DNA from: an archaeon | GTDB taxonomy: Archaea > Nanobdellota > Nanobdellia > Woesearchaeales > GW2011-AR9 | Length of the DNA stretch: 64,000 nt | Assembly (NCBI GenBank): GCA_030704845.1 | Contig: JAUYKZ010000009.1 | Location: forward strand, 62,001 to 126,000 | Direction: 5' to 3' | In this document: piece by piece, positions 28,915 to 39,101 of the stretch | Position numbering within the stretch: the first letter of the stretch is position 1 | Layout: every line of letters begins with the position of its first letter | Program-made: the position numbers and the translations under genes | Notes under the pieces: model-generated | Told to the model about the DNA's origin: nothing | Database searches by the model: none | The model's input: the letters and a program-made list of their open reading frames with translations, nothing else

Positions 28915-29268
28915 ATGGTAAAAGAAGTAAGAGAGATCATATTCGATGAAACTAGAAATGGACTTATTTATAAAAACTCTAAAGAACCATATTCTGGAAA
29001 TCGGATCTCAGGGATTATAACTAAAACCAGTCCAGAAGGATATTACTCCCAAACAGAAGCAAGAGATAATACATTAGAGTCACTTTTAGAAGAAAATGAA
29101 AATCTCGGTGCCGATGCATATGAGATAGTCCATTCTAATCCGATTGGCTCTTGGCAAGATTTTTGTGCTGTTTATGTAAGTCCAGATCAAAATATATATC
29201 GAGCACAAGTAGCAGTAATATTCTACGGCAAAAAAGATCAGGAAAAACCGTTAAGTTTAAATACCTGA
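28915..29268 (+). CDS. Hypothetical protein, tandem paralog 2
   Basis: Likely start MVKEVREIIFDETRNGLIYKNSKEPYSGNRI, aligns with previous gene end to end. Confidence 0.6.
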   Translation: MVKEVREIIFDETRNGLIYKNSKEPYSGNRISGIITKTSPEGYYSQTEARDNTLESLLEENENLGADAYEIVHSNPIGSWQDFCAVYVSPDQNIYRAQVAVIFYGKKDQEKPLSLNT

Positions 29269-29270
29269 TA

Positions 29271-29688
29271 GTGCCCAAATAATTTGGCAGTAGTGGCAGG
29301 GAGCTTACGGTGTTTACACTGAGGAAAGTCCGCCCACCCAAGAAAAGGTCACTTCCAGAAGGAAGACGGAGAAATCCCGTGGCTCTGGTTTAGACACGAC
29401 ACGTCCTGCAGACATGGGAATGATGAGACATCCAGTAACAAAAGTTCATAACAAACTTTTGGAACAGAAAATCAGGATAAATAATATCATTGATTTTCTT
29501 GTAATGGCGAAGCGTGTTGAAAAGCACGCGAGTTAAGTCTTTGACGCCTCTGCAGGGACCGATGAAACGACGAATTCCCTGATCGGTGCAAGTCAGTATG
29601 ACGCTTAGTAGAATGCTCCAACAGACTATCGACAAGCAACGCTTGTTTTGGGTCTGACAGAAGGCGGCTTATGTCACTCTGCCAACTT
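29271..29688 (+). ncRNA. rnpB: RNase P RNA
   Basis: Conserved 5' GGCAGGGAGCTTACGGTG...GAGGAAAGTCC and 3' ACAGAAGGCGGCTTAT; terminal TTGGCAG/CTGCCAA pairing. Ends approximate. Confidence 0.95.
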
Positions 29689-29697
29689 TTTAAAAAA

Positions 29698-30312
29698 ATG
29701 TCAATAGCAATTCCTACTGAAAGAGAAATTCTAAAATGGTTTCTTCATACAGCTGTACATACTTACCATATTGAATATTATCTTCAACAATTCCAGATCG
29801 GTTCTGAAGATCCAGACAGACCACACGATATTGTCCATGATGGAAACAAGTTTGAATGGGAAGCAGTTAAAGGATTGGCCTTACAATTTAAGGAAAACGA
29901 AACAGAAGATTTCTCTGAAGAAATTAAAAGATCATTAGAATTCCATCGACAGCAATACCATCACCAAAAATGGAATCAGTATTATCCAAACGCTACTGAA
30001 GATGCAATGAGAGTAGGGGCTGTCGACACAGTATGTTCACTTCTTGAACCTAGAACTTATCAAGGTGGTTGCCATACTTTTGATCAAATTAGGAGACGTG
30101 CGAGTAAAAATCCTATCCATAAAATTGCCTGGATGAAACTTGCTGTCGTCGAGATGGAGCATATCACAAAACCAAACCTCGATGAGATTACTTCATTCTC
30201 AAAAATACCAAAAGAAGGTATTAGCGCAGAAACGCATGATACTATCCTCGACAGAGTTTATGAGGGGTTGAAAGTATTAGAAAAAGATTGGGGATATAAA
30301 TTTAAAGTATAG
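29698..30312 (+). CDS. Hypothetical His-rich protein, possibly HD-like or DUF5662-like
   Basis: MSIAIPTEREILKWFLHTAVHTYHIEYY...EFHRQQYHHQKWNQYYPNATEDAMRVGAVDTVCSLL; start moved to 29698 so it does not overlap rnpB. Confidence 0.6.
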   Translation: MSIAIPTEREILKWFLHTAVHTYHIEYYLQQFQIGSEDPDRPHDIVHDGNKFEWEAVKGLALQFKENETEDFSEEIKRSLEFHRQQYHHQKWNQYYPNATEDAMRVGAVDTVCSLLEPRTYQGGCHTFDQIRRRASKNPIHKIAWMKLAVVEMEHITKPNLDEITSFSKIPKEGISAETHDTILDRVYEGLKVLEKDWGYKFKV

Positions 30313-30371
30313 TGCGCCTCTTTTTAGGAAATATAGGAAATCTATATAAATAACGACAAGAATCAGCTCCC

Positions 30372-30545
30372 ATGGCAAAAGATAACCAAATCAGACTTCC
30401 TTCTGGACAAGGAGGATTAACCCGATTTTCTGACGAATTCAAATCACGAATAGAACTCTCACCAAAAGCCGTAATGATTTTAGTGTTCGTAGTTCTGCTA
30501 TTAGTACTTATTCTTCATCAAATCGGAGGAAGAATTTTCAATTAA
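30372..30545 (+). CDS. Preprotein translocase Sec61beta/SecG subunit
   Basis: 57-aa MAKDNQIRLPSGQGGLTRFSDEFKSRIELSPKAVMILVFVVLLLVLILHQIGGRIFN, absent from supplied ORF track (short). Confidence 0.9.
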   Translation: MAKDNQIRLPSGQGGLTRFSDEFKSRIELSPKAVMILVFVVLLLVLILHQIGGRIFN

Positions 30546-30547
30546 AT

Positions 30548-30892
30548 ATGTTTCCTGGAATGAACCCTCGGAAAATGCAACAAGCTATGAAACAGCTTGG
30601 CATCCAACAGCAAGAAATCCATGCTCGAGAAGTAATCATAAGGATGGAAAATAAGGATATTGTTATCAGAAATCCATCCGTGACAAAAGTTAATATGATG
30701 GGGCAAGAAAATTTTCAAATTTCTGGAGAAATTCACGAGGAATCAAGATCAGTAATTCCTGAGATTTCAGAGGAAGATATTAAAACAGTGATGGAACAAA
30801 CCGGCGCTACAAAAGATAAAGCGAAGGAAGCTATCGAGAAAGCAGATGGAGATCTTGCTGAAGCGATTATTAATTTATCGCAATCTGAATAA
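30548..30892 (+). CDS. nac: Nascent polypeptide-associated complex protein (NAC + UBA)
   Basis: MFPGMNPRKMQQAMKQLGIQQQEIHAREVIIRMENKDIVI...; UBA-like C-terminus. Confidence 0.95.
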   Translation: MFPGMNPRKMQQAMKQLGIQQQEIHAREVIIRMENKDIVIRNPSVTKVNMMGQENFQISGEIHEESRSVIPEISEEDIKTVMEQTGATKDKAKEAIEKADGDLAEAIINLSQSE

Positions 30893-31371
30893 TGCCCTCC
30901 CGTCACAAATTTCTAGAGAAAGCGGAAAAACACTACTTATCCGCAAACCACTTACTAAATACAACCTTGCCTGCAATAAAAGATCCTAAACTATTGCTAG
31001 GCGTTATCGAAAATATTTTTCTATGTCTTGAATCTTCCATTGATGCTCTTCTTTCTCATGAAAGCGAACTGTTATTGATAACTCCACCACCAAAAAATTT
31101 CGAGGGAAAATTAGCAGTTTTCCAGACTAGAACTGCTCCAAGAAATAAAATTGATTCTTCATTTGTGGATTTAGCTGTAACAATGAAAGAACTAGTTGAC
31201 CTTCACAAAAAAACACCAATGGAATTCAGAAGAAATGATTCTTTTGTCCTAACTAGTAAAGATTATCGGTTAAAAACCTTAACCGTTCCGCTTATAACAC
31301 AACATCTAGCGAAAACGAAAGAATTTTTGGAAAATACTAAACGAATTATTGAAAAGTATAGAAAGTATTAA
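30892..31371 (+). CDS. Helical protein, HEPN-like (paralog of next gene)
   Basis: KAEKHYLSANHLLNTTLPAIKDPKLLLGVIENIFLCLESSIDALL; overlaps NAC stop. Confidence 0.6.
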   Translation: MPSRHKFLEKAEKHYLSANHLLNTTLPAIKDPKLLLGVIENIFLCLESSIDALLSHESELLLITPPPKNFEGKLAVFQTRTAPRNKIDSSFVDLAVTMKELVDLHKKTPMEFRRNDSFVLTSKDYRLKTLTVPLITQHLAKTKEFLENTKRIIEKYRKY

Positions 31372-31416
31372 ATAGAAGTTTTCTATTCAAAGTTACTCAC
31401 TCCTAAGGAGTATACC

Positions 31417-31442
31417 CAAAATAGGCATTATAACCTATTTTG
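31417..31442. other. Intergenic hairpin CAAAATAGG(8 nt)CCTATTTTG
   Basis: 9-bp perfect stem between the two helical-protein genes. Confidence 0.5.
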
Positions 31443-31459
31443 TTATTTTTGAAATACCC

Positions 31460-31933
31460 ATGGAAGAATATCTGCTTGAAGCAAAAGAAGAACTAAAACG
31501 GCTTGAACACATTATTTACGTTAGTTTAAAATATACTAGAACTGTCGACGTGATAATTAACGCTCTTAACAGGATGGTTGGTACTTTTGATTCAATCGTT
31601 GAAGCATTCATGAAAAAAGCAGAGATAGATGGGACAATTGAATCTATGCCTAGAAGTCCGGCTTTAAAAGCTAAAAAGTTGCGAGAGCTATATCCTGAAG
31701 ATCCAATCTTACAAAAATACCTTACATTTTATGATTTTTTGAAGAAAGTTCTAAAGCATCCCTATCAAAAAAGACAAGAATATCGAAGACATGTGAATTT
31801 GATTGCTGATTTTGAAAATTCTACCGCGGAAATGAATATTGATAATCTTGTTAATTGCGAAAAGTTTGTACATCAATTTCTTAAATTTTCACAAGAAAGA
31901 ATTCTTGGCAAAAAAGATGATGATGATTCCTAA
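31460..31933 (+). CDS. Helical protein, HEPN-like paralog
   Basis: EAKEELKRLEHIIYVSLKYTRTVDVIINALNRMVGTFDSIVEAFM aligns with previous gene. Confidence 0.6.
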   Translation: MEEYLLEAKEELKRLEHIIYVSLKYTRTVDVIINALNRMVGTFDSIVEAFMKKAEIDGTIESMPRSPALKAKKLRELYPEDPILQKYLTFYDFLKKVLKHPYQKRQEYRRHVNLIADFENSTAEMNIDNLVNCEKFVHQFLKFSQERILGKKDDDDS

Positions 31934-32017
31934 GTTTATTGTTCAAATAGAACAAAAATATTAAATAGAGCTTTCACTTTGCATTCTAAAAATAGCTATT
32001 GTTTGGAGGGTTTATAG

Positions 32018-32737
32018 ATGACTAAGTTTATCACGATTGTTTCTGGAAAAGGAGGCGTTGGTAAAACTACCACCACCTTAAATGTGGGCCAATCTCTTAC
32101 TTCTCTTGGAAAAAAAGTTATTCTTCTAGATGCTAACTTAGTAACCCCCAATCTTGCAATTAATTTAGGGATGATGGATCCTAAAGGAACAATTAATAAA
32201 TATCTTAGAAAGGAAAAAGGGATTACAGAGATTACGTATCTCCATGAAAGTGGAATTTCGGTGATTCCGGCATCGCCGGCTTATTCCGAATATCAAAAAA
32301 CCAATTCACAGAAATTACCAAAGATTTTTGAAGATCTTGATGGCAGTGCCGATTTTGTTCTGGTAGACGCACCAAGTGGACTGGGATATGATGTGATTAA
32401 TTTAATTAAACATAGTGATGAAGTTCTGATTGTTACCAACCCCACCATCAGTTCGGTAATGGATGCCTTGAAAACTATTCAAATTGCTAATGCTCATCAG
32501 ATAGTTGTTGCGGGAGTTGTAATAAACATGAGTAATCGAGGCAAATTTGAAATGAAACCAGAAGAAATTGAAGAAACTCTCGGCCACACTGTTCTTGCTA
32601 ATATTCGTAATGAACGTAAAATGAGAAAGGCATCTTATAAAACCATGCCTGTAACTTATATTTATCCGAAATCACGTCCAGCTAAACAATTTAACAATAT
32701 CGCTAACCATTTAGCACTTAATTTTCCTACAAAATGA
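32018..32737 (+). CDS. MinD/ParA-type P-loop ATPase
   Basis: IVSGKGGVGKTTTTLNVGQSL; DFVLVDAPSGLG. Confidence 0.93.
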   Translation: MTKFITIVSGKGGVGKTTTTLNVGQSLTSLGKKVILLDANLVTPNLAINLGMMDPKGTINKYLRKEKGITEITYLHESGISVIPASPAYSEYQKTNSQKLPKIFEDLDGSADFVLVDAPSGLGYDVINLIKHSDEVLIVTNPTISSVMDALKTIQIANAHQIVVAGVVINMSNRGKFEMKPEEIEETLGHTVLANIRNERKMRKASYKTMPVTYIYPKSRPAKQFNNIANHLALNFPTK

Positions 32738-33258
32738 AACAGCAACATAAATCTAATTTATTAAAGAAAGGTTGGACTGTCCGAGAAATAAATAAAGCGG
32801 AATCGATTATAGAACAGAAGGGATGGTATGACGTTCATTTTTCAAAGATTGTTTTTTGGAGTGCATTAGTAGTAATTGTTTTTGCTAACGTGATTGTTTC
32901 ATTAGTGATGATCCCATTTTTGATTGTTCTCAATTCTTGGGTTTTGTTTAGCATTACAGTACTGCTCGCCGGAATGATTGGTTTTCTTTACAATTTTTTG
33001 ATTACAGATATAGGTCATCTGGAACACAAACATCATCTTATGGCAACGATTATTGTTCCCGCTGTAGCTCTAATTAATCTTTTTGTAGTTGTGATTACTT
33101 CAAATTCTCTTATCGAACAATTAGGTGCTGGAAAAAGTCAAAATAATCCTTGGTTGATTGCGATTGTTTTTGCTGTCGCTTTTACAATCCCAGCGTTAGG
33201 AGGATATTTGAGAAGAATAAAGGAAAGTAAGAAAGCTGCTTTGCATGATCATTATTAA
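32734..33258 (+). CDS. Membrane protein
   Basis: Four TM segments; overlaps MinD-like stop. Confidence 0.6.
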   Translation: MKQQHKSNLLKKGWTVREINKAESIIEQKGWYDVHFSKIVFWSALVVIVFANVIVSLVMIPFLIVLNSWVLFSITVLLAGMIGFLYNFLITDIGHLEHKHHLMATIIVPAVALINLFVVVITSNSLIEQLGAGKSQNNPWLIAIVFAVAFTIPALGGYLRRIKESKKAALHDHY

Positions 33259-33320
33259 ATGAAAAAATAGTTTAGTTGATTTCTAAAAATAAACTAAATA
33301 GACTAAAAATTCTTAATTAA

Positions 33321-34886
33321 TCATTCCAACAACTTCTCAATTATAGCTGCATAAGCTGGTCGAGCAATAAGTACACCGAAGGAGATACCAGCAATAGTTG
33401 TAAGAGCGAACCCTTTCAATAATCCTGCACCAGCCCAAAGTAACGGAAGCATTCCAAATACCGTTGTGAAATAAGCTCCCATAACAATAAACATGGCATT
33501 TTTTATTCTTTTCTTCCAATCAGAAACGGCTTCTCCGCGCATTGTTTCGTCGGTAATGACAATCAGATGATCGACTCCCGTACCGGCTACAATAATAATT
33601 CCAGCGATTGCTGCCAAGTCAAGATTCCAACCAACGAGAGAAGCAAATCCTAAAATTAAAATCATTTCTGAAATTAAGATAAGTACCATCGGTAAAACAA
33701 TTTTGATTTTTCGGTAACGTAAGAAAACAACTACAACTACTGATGAGATTGCAAGTAACCCAACCAGCATTACATTATTTAAAAATTCTTTACCTAGAGT
33801 TGGAGAAATGGTATCTAATTTTACTACATCCAGTTTCACAGGTAAACTTCCAGTGATAATAACGGTCTGAAGTTTTTTCATTTCAAGTAAAGTATTAGTG
33901 ATAGCTTCTTGCTGAGTTCTACCCACGCCTGAACCAGAGATTTGGATATTATTAGCTGCTCTTCCTTGAAGATCACAACTAATTCTTAGACGATCAACCT
34001 CGCTATCATCCAGAAATAGAACAATATCTTCACTTAAGTAACAAGATGTTCCATCTCTTTCTGTAGCTAAATTACGAGTGGCCTCAGCTTGACGTTCAGC
34101 TGCTTCCGGACTTAAAGTAATACTAAAGAAGAAACTACAAGCATAACCTTCACCAGTTTGAGAACAACCTTGAGATGGATTTATCCCGGAACATTCTGCG
34201 CTTCTACAAACATAAGTAATATCATCTTTACCTCCGGCCATTACTGTTTCACCGGAGATTTTTGCTTCAAACTTGCCTTGTTTAGCTAATAATTCTTTTA
34301 CTTCTTGTTCCGTAACACCGGCAATTTCAATCACGATAAAATCTTTCCCAGAAAGATCTTTAGCTGGACGAACAACCACATCACTTAAACCATAAACATT
34401 AAGTCTTTCCTTTAAACTGCCAATTGTAATATCAAGATCTTCAGGAGTAATTGCAGTTTCTGGTTCTAGAAGAACACGAATACCTCCTTCCAAATCAAGA
34501 CCCTTCCTTAAATTAGAAGTAGGAGCATCAGAAATTCTCAATCCAATGTTCTCGGTTGATTCCGGAGCTAAAAAAGTATAAACTTGTTTCGTTGTTTCCA
34601 AACGTACTGTTTGATTTTGTTTTAAATTACTTAACGCATTAAAATAATCTATTTCATTAGTTAATTTCTGCCCGTTGATTGAAAGAACTACTTCTTTAGA
34701 TAACGGTTGAAGTTTAGCCGAAGGATTTTCGATACCGGCATTTGCTGCTGTTGAATTAGGTATAACGCTTCTAATTACAACCCCATCATTACCAAAGATT
34801 TGAGGATTTATCGCAACAAGAGAGAAAACTATAAACATCATCAACATGATAACTCTCCAATTTAGTAAAGCTTTTTTTAAGGTCAT
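33321..34886 (-). CDS. secD: Protein export protein SecD
   Basis: LRKGLDLEGGIRVLLEPE; GTGVDHLIVITDE. Confidence 0.94.
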   Translation of the reverse strand: MTLKKALLNWRVIMLMMFIVFSLVAINPQIFGNDGVVIRSVIPNSTAANAGIENPSAKLQPLSKEVVLSINGQKLTNEIDYFNALSNLKQNQTVRLETTKQVYTFLAPESTENIGLRISDAPTSNLRKGLDLEGGIRVLLEPETAITPEDLDITIGSLKERLNVYGLSDVVVRPAKDLSGKDFIVIEIAGVTEQEVKELLAKQGKFEAKISGETVMAGGKDDITYVCRSAECSGINPSQGCSQTGEGYACSFFFSITLSPEAAERQAEATRNLATERDGTSCYLSEDIVLFLDDSEVDRLRISCDLQGRAANNIQISGSGVGRTQQEAITNTLLEMKKLQTVIITGSLPVKLDVVKLDTISPTLGKEFLNNVMLVGLLAISSVVVVVFLRYRKIKIVLPMVLILISEMILILGFASLVGWNLDLAAIAGIIIVAGTGVDHLIVITDETMRGEAVSDWKKRIKNAMFIVMGAYFTTVFGMLPLLWAGAGLLKGFALTTIAGISFGVLIARPAYAAIIEKLLE

Positions 34887-35770
34887 TTTCGATGCCCCTT
34901 TCTTTCAAGATATAAACGTAAGATTCCAACGTTTTGAATCCAGGTCATAATAAGATCGACTATTAAACCAATAAAAATAATTAACACAATTTGTTTTATA
35001 ATATCACTTTGAACAAATAATAAAGCAACCAATACCGCAATCAAAGTTGTACCAGTCATCGTAAATCCAGTTTTCATTGCGCTATATACTCTCTCCATTA
35101 CTGTAAGTTCAGTTCTTTTTAGAACTCTCGTACTTAAGAGAATGTCAGTGTCAACTGAATAACCAATCAACATCAAGAAAGCTGCAATCCCCGCTGTACT
35201 TAGTCTTTCTCCAGTAAGATTGAAAACGGCTAAAGTAACTACGATATCTGAAAAAGCTGCAAGAATCACAGCCATACTCGGAGCAATACTTCTAAAATAA
35301 ATAAACACAACCAAGCCCATCAATAAAAATGCGATAAGAAGAGCCATTGCAGTTTGTTTGAAAAAACTTTCTCCCAAAGATGAACCTACAATTTCAATAC
35401 TGAAATCATTTTTGGAAAGGCCAGTTTCTTTTTCCAGAATCTTAACGACTGAAGAAATCTCTTGTTCATCCTCAGCATCTGTATCTATAGCAATCGCTAC
35501 AACTTCACCAGCCGAATGAATTGTACGAACAGTAATGTCAGCTTTCTGGAAATTTGAAGACAGTTCATTTCTAAGATTATCCACATTAAATGAACCACTA
35601 TAAGGTAAGGTAATTGTTGAACCACCCTTTAAAGAAATCCCCTTATTAACAAAATCTCCAGTTGCAGAATATTGCAATCCAATCTGGATTAATGCGGCTA
35701 GAAGAATTATGAACGGAAGTAAAAGTAATAATTTGTACTTGTCCTCATAAAATTTCTTTATCGGATTCAT
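34883..35770 (-). CDS. secF: Protein export protein SecF
   Basis: KGISLKGGSTITL; GYSVDTDILLSTRVLK; adjacent to secD. Confidence 0.94.
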   Translation of the reverse strand: MNPIKKFYEDKYKLLLLLPFIILLAALIQIGLQYSATGDFVNKGISLKGGSTITLPYSGSFNVDNLRNELSSNFQKADITVRTIHSAGEVVAIAIDTDAEDEQEISSVVKILEKETGLSKNDFSIEIVGSSLGESFFKQTAMALLIAFLLMGLVVFIYFRSIAPSMAVILAAFSDIVVTLAVFNLTGERLSTAGIAAFLMLIGYSVDTDILLSTRVLKRTELTVMERVYSAMKTGFTMTGTTLIAVLVALLFVQSDIIKQIVLIIFIGLIVDLIMTWIQNVGILRLYLERKGHRK

Positions 35771-35899
35771 TCTTGGGATTAATAGAGTGGTCTTTTTATA
35801 AAGATTATGGAGATGAATGGATTCTTAAGTTGTAAACAGCTACATTCCAACTGTGAAAACATTTATATATGATTCAGCCCCCCTTATTATAGTATAAAT

Positions 35900-36847
35900 A
35901 TGGCAGACTTGCTAAGAGTAAAGGGTGTGACGAAAGAGTATAAGAAAGATCGTGTTCTAGAAGATGCTAACCTTGTTATCGAGGAAGGCGATATCGTAGG
36001 AGTAATTGGTCAATCGGGAAGTGGAAAAACTACCTTGCTTAGTTTAATTGCTGGATTTATCGAACCAACAGATGGCGAAGTGGTTTACATCTCTAAAGTA
36101 GACAAAGCTGAACATAATATTCATGAAAATCTTCATAAAATAAAAGGCCACATAGGTTTTACCCAACAGAGAAATTCATTCTATGGAAAATTAACCGTGA
36201 TGGAAAATCTTGTTCTTTTCGGGAGATTATGTGGATTACCTAATAAAACCGTTTTGGCAAACGCTAAAAATTTATTAGATTTCACCCATTTAACTGAACA
36301 TCACAATAAACTTGCTGAACAACTATCTGGTGGAATGCAAAAGAGATTAGACATCTCCTGTAGTTTAGTTCATAAACCAAAAATTTTATTGTTAGACGAG
36401 CCAACGGCCGATTTAGATCCAATACTACGAAGAGAAATTCTTAATTTATTGCAGGAAGTTAATAAACAAGGAGTTACCATAGTTATTGCTTCTCACAACC
36501 TTGATGAAGTGGAATCTATTTGTAACAAAGTTGCGGTTATCCATCAAGGAAAAGTTCATAGTTTCGGATTAATTGATGATGTGAGAAAACCATATCTCAG
36601 AGACCATTTCACCATAAACATTCAGCCGGGAGCTGATAAAGAAAGACTTTTGAATCATCTTAAGCAACTCCAAATATCAAAAATCATCGATCATAATGGT
36701 AATCTACAAATTTATCCTGAAAAATTGGAACATACAATGTCTAGTTTAATTGGATTCATCAGAGATGAACATCTTAATTTCCACGACTTAAACATCCAGA
36801 AACCAAGTTTAAGAGATGTTTTTGAGCAGATTGCTGGTAAAGATTGA
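35900..36847 (+). CDS. ABC transporter ATP-binding protein
   Basis: GVIGQSGSGKTTLLSLIAG; LSGGMQKRLDISCSLVHKPKILLLDEPTADLDP. Confidence 0.95.
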   Translation: MADLLRVKGVTKEYKKDRVLEDANLVIEEGDIVGVIGQSGSGKTTLLSLIAGFIEPTDGEVVYISKVDKAEHNIHENLHKIKGHIGFTQQRNSFYGKLTVMENLVLFGRLCGLPNKTVLANAKNLLDFTHLTEHHNKLAEQLSGGMQKRLDISCSLVHKPKILLLDEPTADLDPILRREILNLLQEVNKQGVTIVIASHNLDEVESICNKVAVIHQGKVHSFGLIDDVRKPYLRDHFTINIQPGADKERLLNHLKQLQISKIIDHNGNLQIYPEKLEHTMSSLIGFIRDEHLNFHDLNIQKPSLRDVFEQIAGKD

Positions 36848-36872
36848 GAATTTAAAAGAGAGGTAAGTATAG

Positions 36873-38588
36873 ATGAAAGCACTTTGGCTATTAACAAAAA
36901 AGAATCTTCAGATACTTATTAGATCAAAAAGTTCAGCGCTGATTGTTATTTTTGCTCCATTATTACTCATCTTAATTTTGGGATTGTCTTATGACACAAG
37001 TAACAATTTCTCTTTAACTATCGGAGTTCATGCTACTTCATTTAGTGATGATGTAAATTCTTTTGTTAGTTTACTTGAAGAAGAAGGATTTACAATTGAA
37101 AAATACGAAGATTCAGTCGATCCTTGTCGGAAAGATATTATTGGAGGCAAAGTAAACACCTGCATAGTTTTACCAGAAAGTCTTCAAGTTGAAGGGAACC
37201 AACCGAAAGAGGTTATATTTTATATTGATCCAAGCAGAATAAATTTGGTTTGGATTATCCAAGAATCTGTTGGAGAAAAATTTAATCTTAAAGCCCAAGA
37301 GATTTCCCAAGATTTGAGTCAAAATCTTCTATTAACCTTACAAGATACTCGCAATACGATTAATAGTAACATGAATACTATTGGAATAATTAAAGAAAAA
37401 AGTTCTTCCGCTTCCAGTTCTGCCTCTTCATTAAAATCAAGTTTAGATAGTGTAGATTTGATTGTTCCCGATACGACTTACAACATCACTTCAGTCGCAA
37501 CAGCAAGAACCGGAGTAACTAATGCACAAGGGAATATTGATCAAGCTTTAGATGCATTAAGTGATTCTAACATCAGCGGTTCGGAAAAACAAACAATCTC
37601 TAAAGCTTTAAATGACGCAGATGATGAATTGGGAGATCTTGCGATTATTTTCGCTTCGAACGGTAATGCTAGTTTAGAAATCATGATTAATACCATGAAT
37701 ACCGAACTTCAAAATGTTAAAGCAAGTTTGGGTACTGCTGCTGCGGCAATCGATGCAACAAGAACAGACATGAGTACAGTAGCAACATCATTACAAGAGA
37801 TAAACGTTAACATCGACAATATTGGTACTTCATTAAGCACAATTACGACACAATTAGATTCACAAAAAGTTACCGATGCCTCAACAATTTCTAAACCTCT
37901 CACGACCAGAATTGAAAATGTCGTCGAAGAAGGAACATTTCTTAATTTTCTTTTCCCAGCCTTATTAGTCCTGGCAGTAATGTTCGGTTCATTGTTGTTA
38001 GGAACTACGTTGGTAATGATTGAAAAAAATAGTCCTGCCTTCATAAGAAATTATTTCTTGCCAGTAAGTAAAATAAGTTTCATCTCTGCAATTTATTTAA
38101 CTAATGTTTTTCTATCATTGATTCAAATAGTCGTGATTCTAGGAATTGCTTTATTATTCCTTGATACACTTCTGACTTCAATACCCGCAGTGGCCTTAGT
38201 ACTATTCCTCGCTGCAACCATCTTCATTTTCTTAGGTATGATCATAGGATATCTTTTTGCTTCAGAAGAAACAGCCATTTTAGCATCAATCTCTTTAGGT
38301 AGTTTACTCTTATCATTATCAGGAGTATTATTACCATTAGAAGGATTATCACCCATTTTGAGACAAATCACAGTATATAACCCATTTGTTATTGCTGAAA
38401 AATTAATAAGACAATTTTTTATATTTGGTTCATCTTTCAGTAGCGTCTGGCAAGACTTATTATTGTTAGTTGGTTACGCGATAATCCTCTTCGTCGTAAT
38501 CATTTTAGTTGAGACTGTGCTCCACAAACATTTTGTTGCTAGGTGGATGAAACATCACAAGAAAGTTCACCACAAAAAGAAAGCTTAA
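36873..38588 (+). CDS. ABC-2 type permease with large coiled-coil extracytoplasmic region
   Basis: N-terminal TM, long helical Ser/Thr/Asn-rich region, C-terminal TM cluster. Confidence 0.85.
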   Translation: MKALWLLTKKNLQILIRSKSSALIVIFAPLLLILILGLSYDTSNNFSLTIGVHATSFSDDVNSFVSLLEEEGFTIEKYEDSVDPCRKDIIGGKVNTCIVLPESLQVEGNQPKEVIFYIDPSRINLVWIIQESVGEKFNLKAQEISQDLSQNLLLTLQDTRNTINSNMNTIGIIKEKSSSASSSASSLKSSLDSVDLIVPDTTYNITSVATARTGVTNAQGNIDQALDALSDSNISGSEKQTISKALNDADDELGDLAIIFASNGNASLEIMINTMNTELQNVKASLGTAAAAIDATRTDMSTVATSLQEINVNIDNIGTSLSTITTQLDSQKVTDASTISKPLTTRIENVVEEGTFLNFLFPALLVLAVMFGSLLLGTTLVMIEKNSPAFIRNYFLPVSKISFISAIYLTNVFLSLIQIVVILGIALLFLDTLLTSIPAVALVLFLAATIFIFLGMIIGYLFASEETAILASISLGSLLLSLSGVLLPLEGLSPILRQITVYNPFVIAEKLIRQFFIFGSSFSSVWQDLLLLVGYAIILFVVIILVETVLHKHFVARWMKHHKKVHHKKKA

Positions 38589-38621
38589 GATTTATAATAG
38601 AATAATCATTTCTTAGTTATT

Positions 38622-39101
38622 ATGACCACAATAATAATTACCGGAACTCCGGGTGTTGGCAAATCAACTTTAGCTGAGGCTTTAAGAAAAAAAGATTTTT
38701 GGAGACTTGATATTCACCATTATTATGAAGATATTTCAACGGCTTATAATCGGTCTAAACAATGCTATGATTTAGATATGAAAAAAGTAGAGAAACTAGT
38801 AAAAGAAAAAATTAAGGAGCATCCAAAGATAGTTATCGATTCTCACGTTGCCCACTTACTTCCGTCAAAATTAGTAGATTTATGTGTAGTCTTAGTTTGT
38901 TCAGATTTGAAATTGTTACAAAAAAGGTTAGAAAAAAGAGGATACACCCAGAAGAAAGTCAGAGAAAATTTAGACGCAGAAATTTTCCAAATATGTTTAT
39001 TAGAATCTTTGGAAAATGGACATAATGTTATGATATTTGATGTCGGAAAAAAACAAAGTTTAAAGAAAATGGTTGACGCGATTTATTTAAAGACAAAATA
39101 A
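38622..39101 (+). CDS. Adenylate kinase AK6/Fap7-like
   Basis: IIITGTPGVGKSTLAEALRKK; HHYYEDISTAYNRSKQCYDLDMKKVEKLV. Confidence 0.88.
   Translation: MTTIIITGTPGVGKSTLAEALRKKDFWRLDIHHYYEDISTAYNRSKQCYDLDMKKVEKLVKEKIKEHPKIVIDSHVAHLLPSKLVDLCVVLVCSDLKLLQKRLEKRGYTQKKVRENLDAEIFQICLLESLENGHNVMIFDVGKKQSLKKMVDAIYLKTK

Noticed and set aside
29135-29635. Minus-strand ORFs 29135-29341 and 29390-29635
   Set aside because: They lie antisense to the RNase P RNA gene and the preceding CDS.
29671-29697. Upstream start of ORF 29671-30312
   Set aside because: Would translate the conserved 3' end of RNase P RNA; internal ATG at 29698 is preferred.
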